Shown in pieces: positions 22,148 through 33,194 of a DNA stretch of 64,000 nt (positions are counted from its first letter, which is position 1; each line of letters starts with the position of its first letter). The DNA lies in the NCBI GenBank assembly GCA_019722365.1, contig JADFUC010000758.1:496001-560000 (forward strand), read 5' to 3'. The stretch is from Lithospermum erythrorhizon. Taxonomy: Eukaryota; Streptophyta; Magnoliopsida; Boraginales; Boraginaceae. The notes beneath the pieces are model-generated. The model saw only the letters and a list, made by a program, of their open reading frames with translations, made no database searches and was not told where the DNA came from. The position numbers and the translations under genes were made by a program.

Positions 22148-22732
22148 TAGTTAGCTACAATGAGATACTCGCGTGGCAGCTTTAACTATAGAAAGAAATT
22201 TATAATTTTAAATCCACTAAGCTCAATTGTTGTTTTGTTTACAAGATCATGATGTTAGTGCCTGTTTACAACTATGAAATATTAATATTGTCAAAATTGA
22301 TTATCAATTATAAAAATTAACAAACATTAGCATCTTAATTGAGATACAACTTTGGTTTACCACCAAAATATGGACGTAATTTCAATTTGCTTCCAAACCC
22401 GATCTCACTTCTCAATTTGGTCCATGTCACCTAATTTTTGAACGATTTTAGATAGAAATTTGTTTCACATAAGAATAATTATAAAATTGAACAAATATTA
22501 AAATTTTGAAGTTAATGGAATAACCGAATAAATGAAAACTAATATTCCATCGTTCATTTCTATTTGTCTTTTTATTACTAGTAAGCATTTAAGTACAATA
22601 TGCAATCCTCCTAGAATCTATGTTAGATTCTCACACGATACGATGTTTCATGTCTGATAATAAGCAAATAATTGACCAACACAAAACTCAATATTCTTGA
22701 ACACAAATCACTACTTCTCAAGCTACAAATTA

Positions 22733-24561
22733 ATGGCCACAAAGCTAGTTCAATCTCCAATAGGAGGATTCCACGTGTTTCCTTCATTATCCATTTCCAC
22801 GGAGTTCTTGAATTCTCACAGACCATCTTCCTCTACCTATCCAAAACCATGGAGCAACAACAAGACAAGACTAGCAAAATATGACAACCAACATTGGTAT
22901 TTTGGGACAAGCTCCAATATTTCTTCATTTTCAAGAAAAGTTGTACAAATGGAATTTCAATCAGAAGATGATAAGTCAACTGTGGCAGAAATTAAAGCTC
23001 AACTGCATGATTCTTTAGAAGGTATGGTTGACCAACTTGGTAGATCCTTGACTTTGATTCTTTTGAATTGAAATGTTAGTACATTTGTCAAGTTATGAAG
23101 TAGTTTTTGGTTGATTTGAAATGATAATTGGTGTTATCATAATTGCTTCTTGTGTCCACTTGTTGATATCAATTTGGAGTTTGGAAGAGTATATATGCTA
23201 TGCCAAAATATGTTACTAACAAACCTGCAATAGATCTTAATGTGAGATAATATGCTGGAAATTATCTTGACATGTTGATTTTTAAATTGATATTTTCATG
23301 GAAAACTTTAGAGCTGAAAGAGACTAACTCTTGTAGTGAGCATTTCGAAGGCTCTCTTAGCATTTCACAAGTCTCGTTAATACGTTTCTCAGGAATCAAT
23401 AGGGGAATCTTTGGAATGCCATCAGCAAAGAAAACTGAGATTGAAGAGCTGGTGAAACTGCTAGAGTCCAAGAATCCAACAATCGAACCAACGGAACAAC
23501 TAGAGAAGGTGCAAATTAAGCCTCAACTCTGTTACAAACTGTTGGGCTCGGATAGTACGTAGACTTACCATGTGATAACAAGGAGGTTGTTTCCGGACTG
23601 GTCCACGAGTGAAGTTCAAATACTATCTACTTCTTCACAATAGATAAGAAGCGTAGCTATTGTAGTGAGCTATTTTGATTTATTCCATTATATTAGTGCC
23701 CTAAAAGAAAAATTGTTTATTAACTGTTCAAGAGCTTGATTTTCTTTTCAATTCACAAAGGTAGCTAGCTGGAACCTGGAAGCTTGTTTACAGCACTATC
23801 ACCATCCTTGGATCGAAACGAACAAAACTTGGATTGCGTGACTTCATATCTTTAGGGGACTTCCTCCAAATAATCAACATAGCTGAGGTACGAGACAAGA
23901 ATGGTGTAAAACTAGATTATTGAGCACTCATTTTCTTTTATTGATCTTATGAACTCCAATATTAAATTTGATGATTGTGCACGGAGGAAAAAGCAGTTAA
24001 TGTTATCAAGTTCAGTGCAAGAGGATTCGATATGTTGAGCGGACAGCTACAAATAGATGCTTCTTTCAAGATTGCGTCAAAATCAGTTAAAGGCTCTACT
24101 CTGTCAGTTTACATGCTTAATTAATCATTCCATATGATCCTAGGTTGCATTGTCATTACTCATTAGTCATTATTACTTTTATTCTTAACAGAGAGTTGAG
24201 ATAAGTTACAACGGTTCGAGCATTACACCAGAGCAGGTATATATGGTTTCACACAATTCACTTATGAGTAGTACTTCATATTAAAGTAGTTGGTTGTTAA
24301 CATTGGTAACAGTTGATGAGCCTTTTCCGGAAAAACTATGACCTCCTTCTCAGCATCTTCAACCCAGATGGATGGCTTGAGATCACGTATCCTTACATCA
24401 TGATGTTCGCTTTTTGATTTACTCCATAGTTATCTTTTTGTTATGCTGCAAATCCTTGACTTGTGTTTCAAAGATATGTCGACAACACGTTGAGGATAGG
24501 CAGGGACGACAAAGGAAACATATTTATCTTGGAAAGATTGTCAGAGAGTGATGAGGCTTGA
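22733..24561 (+). CDS. FBN5: Plastid lipid-associated protein / fibrillin 5
   Basis: Seven exons: 22733-23021, 23393-23508, 23765-23887, 23987-24085, 24192-24236, 24313-24386 and 24474-24561. Phases close and give 277 residues. The N-terminal 65 or so residues are rich in serine and basic residues, as in a chloroplast transit peptide. The PAP/fibrillin domain follows: [20 protein letters not shown], then [20 protein letters not shown] and [20 protein letters not shown], with a lipocalin-like tail ending [14 protein letters not shown]. It matches fibrillin 5, a stromal protein that in Arabidopsis binds solanesyl-diphosphate synthases and is needed for plastoquinone-9 synthesis. The start ATG is the first in frame after upstream stops; an in-frame TTG lies 12 codons earlier. 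Junctions 3 (acceptor AAAGGTAG) and 4 (acceptor CACGGAG, donor GTTAAA) are weak and the least certain. Confidence 0.9.
23556..23710 (-). mobile_element. SINE-derived repeat, FBN5 intron 2 copy
   Basis: TAACAAGGAGGTTGTTTCCG and the tail GTAGTGAGCTATTTTGATTT match the repeats in RPB4 intron 1 and NF-YC intron 1. This copy lacks most of the GC-rich SINE body. Boundaries are approximate. Confidence 0.5.
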
Positions 24562-24978
24562 GTTCCCTATAAGCAAGCATGTTGTAATTTTTTTTTTTTT
24601 ACTTTTCACTAATTCACTCTTTGTAGTTTTCAGTTTACAGTTGATTATGTTCATCGTTTTGTTATATAACAGTGTATATGAACATAAAGAATGTTTCATT
24701 TTGATTATGAAATCCCAATTCTTAATGTTCAAGTTGAATGATTGAAATTAAGAAAAGAGACTGTGACAAACTTTTAGATGCTGACAAAAATATCAAAAAA
24801 TCTAATTTACAAATGAGTGAAGATGGTGACAAGCTAAAAAAGAAATATATTCAGGATTTATTCTAGCTTTCGATAATACAACATAGAGGATATGAAGGCT
24901 CACAATTATTAGTATCGAAATCGAAAAAAATTCAATAACTAAATATATTGTGTTACAACAGCCTATGACAAGGGTTCT
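24562..24978. other. Convergent 3' flanks of FBN5 and APC5
   Basis: About 420 AT-rich bases holding the two 3' UTRs. No gene or repeat is seen. Confidence 0.6.
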
Positions 24979-27852
24979 CTACAACATATTGAAAAGAGGA
25001 TCTTGGTCATCTACTGGATCTTCAAGAGCCACCATATGATTCTTGAAAGAAGCAGCGGCTTTTTCCCTGTCCTCGAATTTCCCAAGCTTGTCGTACATAA
25101 CAGCCATCAAGTAATAAGCTTCGGATGCTAATTCATGATACTCCAGAAGTTCAAGTCCATCAGATGCCTGTCTTAGTGAGTCGAGCACAATTTCCGGATC
25201 TTCTGCTACTGACAGACCAGGCTCTGCTAAATAGCATTTGGCTTCTGTGATGAAGGCGCGAGCACAGAGCTCCAGGCCACCATGTCCAAGTAGTTTCGGT
25301 AAAGCACTATGTACAAGAGCTAATGCGCGTTTGGCATGATGGGGTCCAAGTGATAGCCATAACTCGGCTAATGTTAATGTAGCTGAGGCCTTGAGGAGGT
25401 CCAAGTTAAACGACTGGCAGAACGAAAGGCTGGCAAGAGCATAAGGAATTCCTAGGACAGCATTGCCTGATCGTTTGTGGATTTCAGCAAGCAAAAGAAG
25501 AACAGCGGCATTCTCCACTTGCAGATTAAACTTGTAGCACCAGCTGAAGAGAGAGTGTGCAACGGAAGCAGCCTGACTAAATTGATTTGCAGCAAGCAAT
25601 GTTCGAGCATGACGAAGACTCGTTTGTGTCTTCAAGTCCATGTCCACACCAGTTACAGGCGAGGTTAAAACGCCAAATTCATCACACAACTGCTGTGCTA
25701 ACTTCAAGTGTCCCCGATGCAAAGCTCGTTCATGGAGCAATTGCAATTTCAAAAGTAAGATTCTTGATTTCGAAACACACAGGAACCTCTCTTCAGCAAT
25801 CTTAAGAGCAGAAAAGGCTTCTTGGTATCCTTTAAAAACTGCTACATTTTGTATGAGCTTTGCATATGCTAATGCTTTGTCAGCTGAGCTTGAAGAATCG
25901 GACAAACATGTGGCGAAAACAAGTGCATTCATTCTGGCAAGAGAGGCACTTCCATAAACTTCCCATGAAGTAGCGCGAACCAAGTACGACGAGCCTATTA
26001 ACTGCATGACAGATGCTGGAATAGTACTCGGTTGGGCACAAAAGTCGATATCCCCTGAGGACGCGTTCTCTGGGGAGAACACCAGAGAACCTGAGGACTT
26101 TTTCATATTCTTAATCCAGGCAGTGGAGAACGCACCATCTGCTGTCATTACCGAAGATTCTTCTCCGACTTCTTTAATTAAATGTGAAGTTAATCTCAGT
26201 TCCTTGCAAACATCAGCCGGACACGTGCTAAGCTTTGTGGAAGCTTTTGGACCAAACGACAACAGCGGTCTTTGGACATGCGTCATGTGGAATTTAGCCA
26301 TTGCAAGATGAGAAGACGCCACGAGCTGCTTCAACTTTAAACTCTCGGCTCTCTTCAAAGACCTACGCAAAAGCACATACAACTGTTGTTGGGTCGACAA
26401 AGAATTGCCTATGCTTTCCATGGGGCAATACGAGGATCCTATAACTCCGGTTGTCTTTGAAACACCACTCTCAAACAACAAATTACATATAGCTGCCAAC
26501 GTATAAGCAAGATAAGTATCATCGCCATGTTGCTGTGACACTCGAACAGCTTCAGTCAAGACCTCCAACGACTGCTTTGGGTGCCCGAATTGTAACTGCA
26601 TCATCCCCAGGCACAACAATGCAATTTCATATCTTCCCAAGCTACCCAATGAAGGCGAACCGCATTCAAATCCTTCAATCCCTGCACTATAATCAAAATA
26701 ACGGTGAAGATTCTCCAAGGCCGCGGGATAATCATCATGATAAGCATTATTCAAGTAACGCAAGAAATGAACACGATGCAACTCTGGCGCCAGTTTCTGA
26801 AGCTGCTTCAGGACAGACTCCAACTCGTTAAAAAGGAACGAGCTTCCATTTTTTTCAATCGCATCAGCTTGTTCAGCTAAATACCCCTGTATCTGCCAAT
26901 GTGTACGCAGAAAAACCCCACCCCCACTCTCCTTCAACGAATCAGACGGACGCGATTTCACTTCTCCACGATCACCCCCATGCTTCAACGCCATAATCGG
27001 ACTCATATCCAAATCTTCAACAAATCCACTCCCACGCTTCAACGAATAAGATAAACGCGATTTCACTCCTCCACGATCACCCCCCACGTACCTCAACGCC
27101 ATAATCGGACTCATATCCAAATCGTCAACCAATCCCTCGCCCCCCTTCAACGAATCAGAAAAACGTGATCTCCCTCCTCCTCGATCACCCCCCGCGTGCC
27201 TCAACGCCATAATCGGTTCCATATCCAAATCCTCAACAAACCCTCCACCAACCCCCTCAAAATCCATCTTGTCATACCCACCCCTACCCCCACCCTCCAA
27301 ATTCGACAACTTCAACGCCCCCATCACCCTCGACTCCCTACAATACGCCTCGACATTACTCAACAAATGACAAACCCCCTCAAAGGACATCGAATTAAAC
27401 GCAACCAAACACCGTCTAACAAACAACCCAAGCACACTACTCGGATCCAACACAATCTGATAATCATCCATCACATTCCCACTCCCATCCCCCCCTTCCA
27501 ACACCCCTCTCAACCCCCCAAAAAAGTCAAACAAATCATCAGCCGAAGTCAACCCCCCTAATCTCTCAACCAAACCCGTAACCAACCAATCAGTTTCTAA
27601 GCCGTTGACTTTTTTGAGATGGTCAACGGTGAGGTCGAGAGGAGGTTCGAGGATGTGGGGATGGAGGTTGGTTTGGCAGAAGAGGAAGAGGCCGAGGAGG
27701 TTGTGTTGGGCGGCGGAGGAGAAGGGGAAGGTGGTGGTGAGGTGGGAAGGTGGCGGCGTGTAGGATTGAAGGAGGATGCAGAGGCTGAGTTTGTGGGGGG
27801 TCAAGGCGAATGAACCCGCCGGAGGTGGTGGTGGTTTTAAGATTCCGGCCAT
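24979..27852 (-). CDS. APC5: Anaphase-promoting complex subunit 5
   Basis: An uninterrupted frame of 957 residues, close to the family size (Arabidopsis about 916). It starts MAGILKPPPPPAGSFALTPH; the motif AFAxTPHKxSxCILLQ is the conserved plant APC5 start. The body is a tetratricopeptide-like helical solenoid with clear family blocks: LHRVHFLRYLNNAYHDDYPA, YEIALLCLGMMQLQFGHPKQ, FGPKAST, LLLKLQLLHERALHRGHLKL and LAEIHKRSGNAVLGIPYALA. APC5 is a scaffold of the APC/C ubiquitin ligase, which degrades cyclins and securin at anaphase and mitotic exit. Residues about 205-311 are three tandem copies of a 36-residue unit that I do not recall from other APC5 proteins. I see no intron. The 5' part of the gene is strikingly C-rich on the plus strand (G-rich coding strand), unlike its surroundings. 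Confidence 0.95.
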   Translation of the reverse strand: MAGILKPPPPPAGSFALTPHKLSLCILLQSYTPPPSHLTTTFPFSSAAQHNLLGLFLFCQTNLHPHILEPPLDLTVDHLKKVNGLETDWLVTGLVERLGGLTSADDLFDFFGGLRGVLEGGDGSGNVMDDYQIVLDPSSVLGLFVRRCLVAFNSMSFEGVCHLLSNVEAYCRESRVMGALKLSNLEGGGRGGYDKMDFEGVGGGFVEDLDMEPIMALRHAGGDRGGGRSRFSDSLKGGEGLVDDLDMSPIMALRYVGGDRGGVKSRLSYSLKRGSGFVEDLDMSPIMALKHGGDRGEVKSRPSDSLKESGGGVFLRTHWQIQGYLAEQADAIEKNGSSFLFNELESVLKQLQKLAPELHRVHFLRYLNNAYHDDYPAALENLHRYFDYSAGIEGFECGSPSLGSLGRYEIALLCLGMMQLQFGHPKQSLEVLTEAVRVSQQHGDDTYLAYTLAAICNLLFESGVSKTTGVIGSSYCPMESIGNSLSTQQQLYVLLRRSLKRAESLKLKQLVASSHLAMAKFHMTHVQRPLLSFGPKASTKLSTCPADVCKELRLTSHLIKEVGEESSVMTADGAFSTAWIKNMKKSSGSLVFSPENASSGDIDFCAQPSTIPASVMQLIGSSYLVRATSWEVYGSASLARMNALVFATCLSDSSSSADKALAYAKLIQNVAVFKGYQEAFSALKIAEERFLCVSKSRILLLKLQLLHERALHRGHLKLAQQLCDEFGVLTSPVTGVDMDLKTQTSLRHARTLLAANQFSQAASVAHSLFSWCYKFNLQVENAAVLLLLAEIHKRSGNAVLGIPYALASLSFCQSFNLDLLKASATLTLAELWLSLGPHHAKRALALVHSALPKLLGHGGLELCARAFITEAKCYLAEPGLSVAEDPEIVLDSLRQASDGLELLEYHELASEAYYLMAVMYDKLGKFEDREKAAASFKNHMVALEDPVDDQDPLFNML
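26920..27240 (-). repeat. 108-bp tandem repeat, three copies, inside APC5
   Basis: Copies encode residues 205-240, 241-276 and 277-311. Each contains a core like DLDMSPIMAL, then GGDRG, then KSR and SLK. The reading frame is kept in all copies. Copies differ at about a quarter of residues, so they are not identical recent duplicates, and the third has lost one residue. Confidence 0.9.
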
Positions 27853-29744
27853 GTTTGGGGGTTTAGGGTTTTGAATTTGTATCTACCCGCGAAATTGAAG
27901 AAATTGAAATTTTCGGATTTGTCAGTTTGAAAATGATTTTTTTTAATCAAATAAGCTAAAAGGTCTAATTTCGATTAAATTTAATTGGTGTAATTAGGGA
28001 TGTTATCGGCTCAAACCAAAACCGATGTATCCGAACTCGAATTTTTACCCATTTTGGCTGAAAAACGGTATCAACCTAAATGAGAAAAAAAAATCAACCG
28101 ACAAAATTAATCGGGCCGCTTTTAGCATAAACCTAACCGAAAACCGATCGAACCGAAACGTAGCATATATACATATTTTATTTAAAAATATTTATATTTG
28201 TGGATATTTTTTAGTTTGAAATCATGAAGACTCTATTTTACCAAATCACGTCTACGAATTTCAAAGATCCGCTAAGAATCAACGCATTACGCATGCTGCT
28301 ATTAAGCCGCTTGGGAGCCATACCTAACATTTCTTTCGAGCTATATCTATTATTGTACATGCTTCAAACAATTCTTTAGTAATCTAATCACCAAGAAGAA
28401 TCAAGTTTCAAGACCTGCCTACTGCTATATTACGCATCAGCTGTGACGCACAAATTTGCGCGTGTTTTGTTTTAATTTAAAATCAATAATTTTTTATAAT
28501 ATATTATTGTTATAAAAATCAATCGAATCGACTAAGCATTTAAACCCCACATCAACCGAACCGAATAAAACCGAATTAATTTCAAACCAAATTCAAGCAG
28601 GTGCTTAAAAACCGGTAATCTGCTTCACATAAAAATCGAAACCCCGACGAATCGAACTGAAACATCTCAACTGTAATGGCTACTGTTGTCGACGCAGTTT
28701 GCCTAAACTCTGATTTTGACCTATACCGTTTGATTAGAAAATATTTCTTTTTAAAACCGAGTATAAAGTTTGACAGGTTATCGGTTCAGAAAAAAATTGT
28801 GGTTAGAAATACCTTGGTGGGCTCATGGACAGAGCTTCCAATTAAACAGATTTCTAGAATAAGTACTCTGGTATAATTGTAACTCTCCTATATAAAATCC
28901 AGTCACAGTACTTGGGTTTTCGACTCCACCGGTATGAATTCTAAGCATGATGTGGATTTTGTGCTCCAATCATAATGTAAGCAAGATGACGATTTAATAA
29001 ACTTCAAATTTAAAACGGTCACAATATTAGAAGCATACCGATTAAAATATGTTATATGCACTTGCAATATTAATATATTATCGTATATAATTTGTAATAT
29101 CAGAAATGATGGATTGTCCCCGAAATAATTGAGAACCAAGTCATTGTGCAATGTTTTAGTAAATGAATTGTATGACAATAGTCCTATTCGGGCAACATAA
29201 CTACAAGTCTACAACCATCTGACAAACAAGGTCAGTATTACATTCCAGATAGGGGTATGCATATTTTCACGGCACTGACTCGATTCCGCCCCGCGACATA
29301 CATCCTGCACCTCCAACTTAGCCGCCCTGCGCTCGGCCTCAAGAAAAACATATTTATCTTATTTGCATTACCTCATATCGTTTCGCCTATAATAAGCTAC
29401 CAACAAAAAAAACAGCTTCCATTTAAACGCGGCATTTGCACGTCAACCATGGTACAAAGAAGGATGAACGGCAAATTCAGTTTCAATCACCAAGCGGCTG
29501 CCGTGTGTCCAATGGTGCCGTGGAAATAGGTTCGTTTGGATCTAAAGCCACTCAAGACCATGACACTAATATTGTCATAGACCAAGACAGAGGCATATGT
29601 GAAAAGTGGAGTTGCTTTATAAATCAAGAAAGTTAAGTGACAGCCCTAATCATATTTCATCATAAACATCACTTTCATCATTTAAAAACAACAACAAATA
29701 TGGATCATATGAATATAAAGCGGCGAGAAAATTTTAATGAAAGG
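27853..29744. other. Divergent/intergenic DNA between APC5 and BTF3
   Basis: Holds the APC5 promoter, the hAT-like relic and about 1 kb of otherwise featureless DNA. Open frames at 28025-28219, 28676-28876 and 29257-29636 show no recognisable protein. The last part includes the BTF3 3' UTR. Confidence 0.55.
27997..28669. mobile_element. Probable hAT-like non-autonomous relic
   Basis: It opens with TTAGGGATGTTATCGG and ends with CGAACTGAAACATCTCAA, a degenerate inverted repeat of a GATGTTNC type. Both ends contain runs of AACCGAA/CCGAACC motifs, in the reverse sense at the right. It resembles the element at 21308-22147 in style though not clearly in sequence. No protein is encoded. Confidence 0.4.
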
Positions 29745-31560
29745 TTAAGAGGCCTTTCCCCCCTCCTCTGCTGCAGCTTCAAACGTCTCACCAGCAACAA
29801 GCTCTGGCACCTCATCATCATCCTCTGGTGCTGCGGAACCAGTAGCATCTGCTGCTGCACCTGGTTGCTGCTTCTGGAACTGCTCGGCCAGTTTCTTCAA
29901 ATTCTCCAAATTATCAGGTCCTGAAATTAAACATAAGAAACATGACCAACGGGCAACGGTTGGCTTTCCCAAACGAAAATGATAGAAAGACCAAAGACCA
30001 CATTCTGCTTACCCAATTGTTGAAAGATCTGAGGGAGAATATCTTGCAACTCTGTAGAGCATCATAGAAACACAAAGGACAGCTTTGATATTGCAAGTAA
30101 ATGGGAAAGATAAAATGTTATAGTAAAACAACTTATAGTAAAACAACTGACAAAAAATATTATCACTTTTAGTAGATGGATGTAGTTCCTTGAAGAATGA
30201 AATGCAAAACCAATAATATGACAAAAATCATTGCCATGTTATGCAAATGGTATGCATATGAATATGCTGAGATGATTGTACTCAACAGAAACAAAGAAGA
30301 AGAAATTAATTATCCGATACAAAGATAAAGAGGCTTAGCAACTCATTGCTCAAGAATGTTCAAGAAGCATAGAAACATACTCTTCGTTTGAGGGGTGCCA
30401 CTAACAACCCAAGTGTTGGCAGCTACAGAAGCTTGAACTGGAAAGATAAATAAATGTATCATCAGGAGAGATTTATCAAGTCAACAAAACAAATACTTAC
30501 AAAACCAAACGTCCAAACCATATGACGAGCAGACTATTGTTATACAAAAAAATGTGACCTTTGGGATTTATAAACTGGATCACAACATCGTCCTTGAAGA
30601 TGTTGACTTCCTCGATGGCTGGAATAGCATTAACCCCGATTCTTTTTAGGGTGCTCTGAAGTCTTTTGTCATCAGTTGTATTGGTCTTATGGACTGCCTT
30701 CTTCTTTCTGCATTATATATCACCAAAATAAAGAAAATACTAACATGGCAATCAAGAAACTATACATCACACAATTTCCTAATACAACACTAAACTGAAT
30801 AGTCATAATATTTCGTGAAAAATCTTCTACCTCCTCCTCGTGCCTCCTTCGGTGCCTACTTGCATTTTACGTGGTTAAATCCCAATACATGATGTACAAT
30901 ATTATAAAGCTAGAGGCACCAAAGGAGCTACATGATCTTCGCCGACGATATTAAACTAACATAAAGATATGAACTTAAAGGCCTTGACCTCAAAGACTAC
31001 AACTTTGAAGTTCAATGTCATTACTTTTGTCCCCAAAACCATGAGACTACCCAGCTGCACAGGAACCGTAACAATAAACTCGCTCCAGCATACAATTTAC
31101 TACTAAATCATGCAAACTAACAGAACAATAAGATACAACATTTGGGGCAGTGACCTTAAAGACTACTACTTTGATGTTTAATTTAGTCAAAGATTATTAC
31201 TTCTACCACCAAAACCATAAAACTACCAAAATGCACAAAAAACCTATCAAGAAACAAGCTCCACCATACAATTTACTTGAACAACATTAAAACTAAACCA
31301 TAAAATCAAACGAACGCTATCTGCAAATACAATTTACCATAAAGACATCAACTTTACCAAAATGGTATGCAAAATAATACATGGGTCTATTTTTCCTTCA
31401 ATTAAAACTCAATAAATCATATATTTAACTCCTAAAACTAAATATTAAGCTAATAAATGAGTATTAATTGAATAAAAGACATATAAACATACCTTCTAAC
31501 ACTACCCTTTCCTCCAGTGCGTACAGCACCTGCCATTTTCATTAGCTTTTCCACATTCAT
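29745..31560 (-). CDS. BTF3: Nascent polypeptide-associated complex subunit beta / BTF3
   Basis: Five exons: 31560-31493, 30707-30559, 30437-30381, 30051-30013 and 29920-29745. Phases close and give 162 residues, the normal plant length. The protein starts [20 protein letters not shown] followed by the basic RRKKK ribosome-binding segment. The NAC domain follows ([60 protein letters not shown]). The tail is acidic and rich in alanine and glutamate. With the alpha subunit it forms the heterodimer that binds nascent chains at the ribosome exit and limits wrong targeting to the ER. The start is certain because the preceding frame is closed and the N-terminus matches the family. The 39-bp exon 4 is easily missed. 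Confidence 0.96.
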
Positions 31561-33194
31561 CTGCATAGTCAAATTAGTTTAATCAAATTCTTGATCAATA
31601 TATAATATATATATAGATAAAAAGCATGAAAATGGATATATAGAAGTAAAAAGATAAACCTTAACAAGATTTAGAGTGAATATGAGGAGGCTCAGTAGAT
31701 AAGGATATCAAACCCTAAACCCTAAGGCTGCAGTGTTTTCCTCCACAGTTGAACTGATATGATAAAATTCTACACTATTTTCACACCCAAATACTAACAT
31801 TATTTGAACTGAAATGTCTATTTTATCCCTCATTAAAACTTCCTCGATTACCACAATTTAAAATAGGGGCCATAATTGCTTACATTGAGTTCCGTATCAT
31901 TAAACTAACTTTGCAGAATTGCATTTAATGTTATTTTAAAGGATGTTGTTATGTAGTTATAAAAAGTTTCTAAACACAGTCAAAATTTAAAAAAATTACT
32001 AATTATTTAATATAGTCAAAATTAATTATTTTGTTCCAAAAAATAAATTTAACAAACTAGACTCCATCAAGAACTGCAGGAACAAAGTTATAGAATGAAT
32101 AGACATCAGTTGAGAAGATACATCCCTACAATGACTAAATGGTCATGTAATGGGATAATGGTACAAAGCGGAGCTTCATCGATCTAAATGAAGTACACTA
32201 TGTTGGGCATCATGTACTCGAGATGAGCTATTATATTGAATACTAACAAAATTGAATTACTGTAAAATTGAATTACATTATTCAAAATTTAATAAATCAA
32301 TCATCAAAATTCGAAATTAAACGATATTTTCTAAATGAATTGATTAATTCTTCCCGATGGTCAAACTGTTGGGCATCATGTGCGCCCTTAAATCTATTCA
32401 AAATGTTATTACAAGACTTTGTTTGTTCCAACAAGTATCCCTCCACGTATCACTCTCTTCACTTCATCATTTTCTTTTGTTTAATCATTTTTCATAAACC
32501 ATTACCTCTCACGTCCATTACCAATTTTCCAACCACCTTTGATTTGATCCTTATTTGTCTCCATATATCTCACCTTAAACTTACCAAATATTTGTTCATC
32601 TGAGGTTGTTGGGTTGTTGGCATTTTGCTGTTTTGTGGTTTTCTTGAAATTTGTAAGTAATTAGTATGGTAATCTAAGGTTGTCAAATATTGGTTCTGTT
32701 TTAATTTGGGGTTTTGATGATTTCTTGAACTTGGTTGTGGTAAAGATTGGATTTTGGAGTGATTTGTTATGAGTTTGTTTGTTTGATCAGTGTTGGGTTG
32801 GATCTTTTGATTGTAATGTGGCTGGATATGGATTTTTTGACATTGTTTTTTAAAAAAGATTGAATTTTTGAGGTAGATGGTGGGAGATTGAGTGGCTTTT
32901 TGTTATATTGTGATTTGTGTGCTAATTTTGGGATTGTTTAGATTGGTTTATGAGGTTGTTTGTTTGAGTTGTTGAAGGATTTATGGGATTGGTGATAGTT
33001 GTGGTTGGAAAAAGGAATTTTTTTTTACATGGTATTGTAAGAAAGAATGAATTTTTGAGATAGATGGGGAGTAATTGAGTGGCATTTTGTTATATTCTAA
33101 TTGGTGTGAGCTAATTTTGGGGTTTAGATTGGTTTCTGAGGTTGTTTGTGTTGTTGAAGGATTTTTGGGATTGGTGATGGTTGTGGTTTGAAAA
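31561..33194. other. Divergent region between BTF3 and the TBL gene
   Basis: It contains the BTF3 leader and promoter, AT-rich DNA, and a T- and G-rich stretch at about 32590-33190 with repeated phrases (GAGTGGCTTTTTGTTATATT at 32889 and GAGTGGCATTTTGTTATATT at 33077). That stretch is probably a TBL 5' UTR intron or leader. The segment at 31811-31870 has a relative at 60208-60266. Confidence 0.5.

Larger units (their letters stand above)
21227..22732. other. Intergenic DNA between tRNA-Ser and FBN5
   Basis: Dominated by the hAT-like relic listed separately. The remaining 600 bases up to the FBN5 start are AT-rich and include its promoter. No further gene is seen. Confidence 0.55.

Noticed and set aside
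27196..27561. Plus-strand 121-residue open frame rich in His, Pro and Thr
   Set aside because: It is the antisense of the G-rich APC5 coding strand, whose minus-strand protein is clearly conserved.
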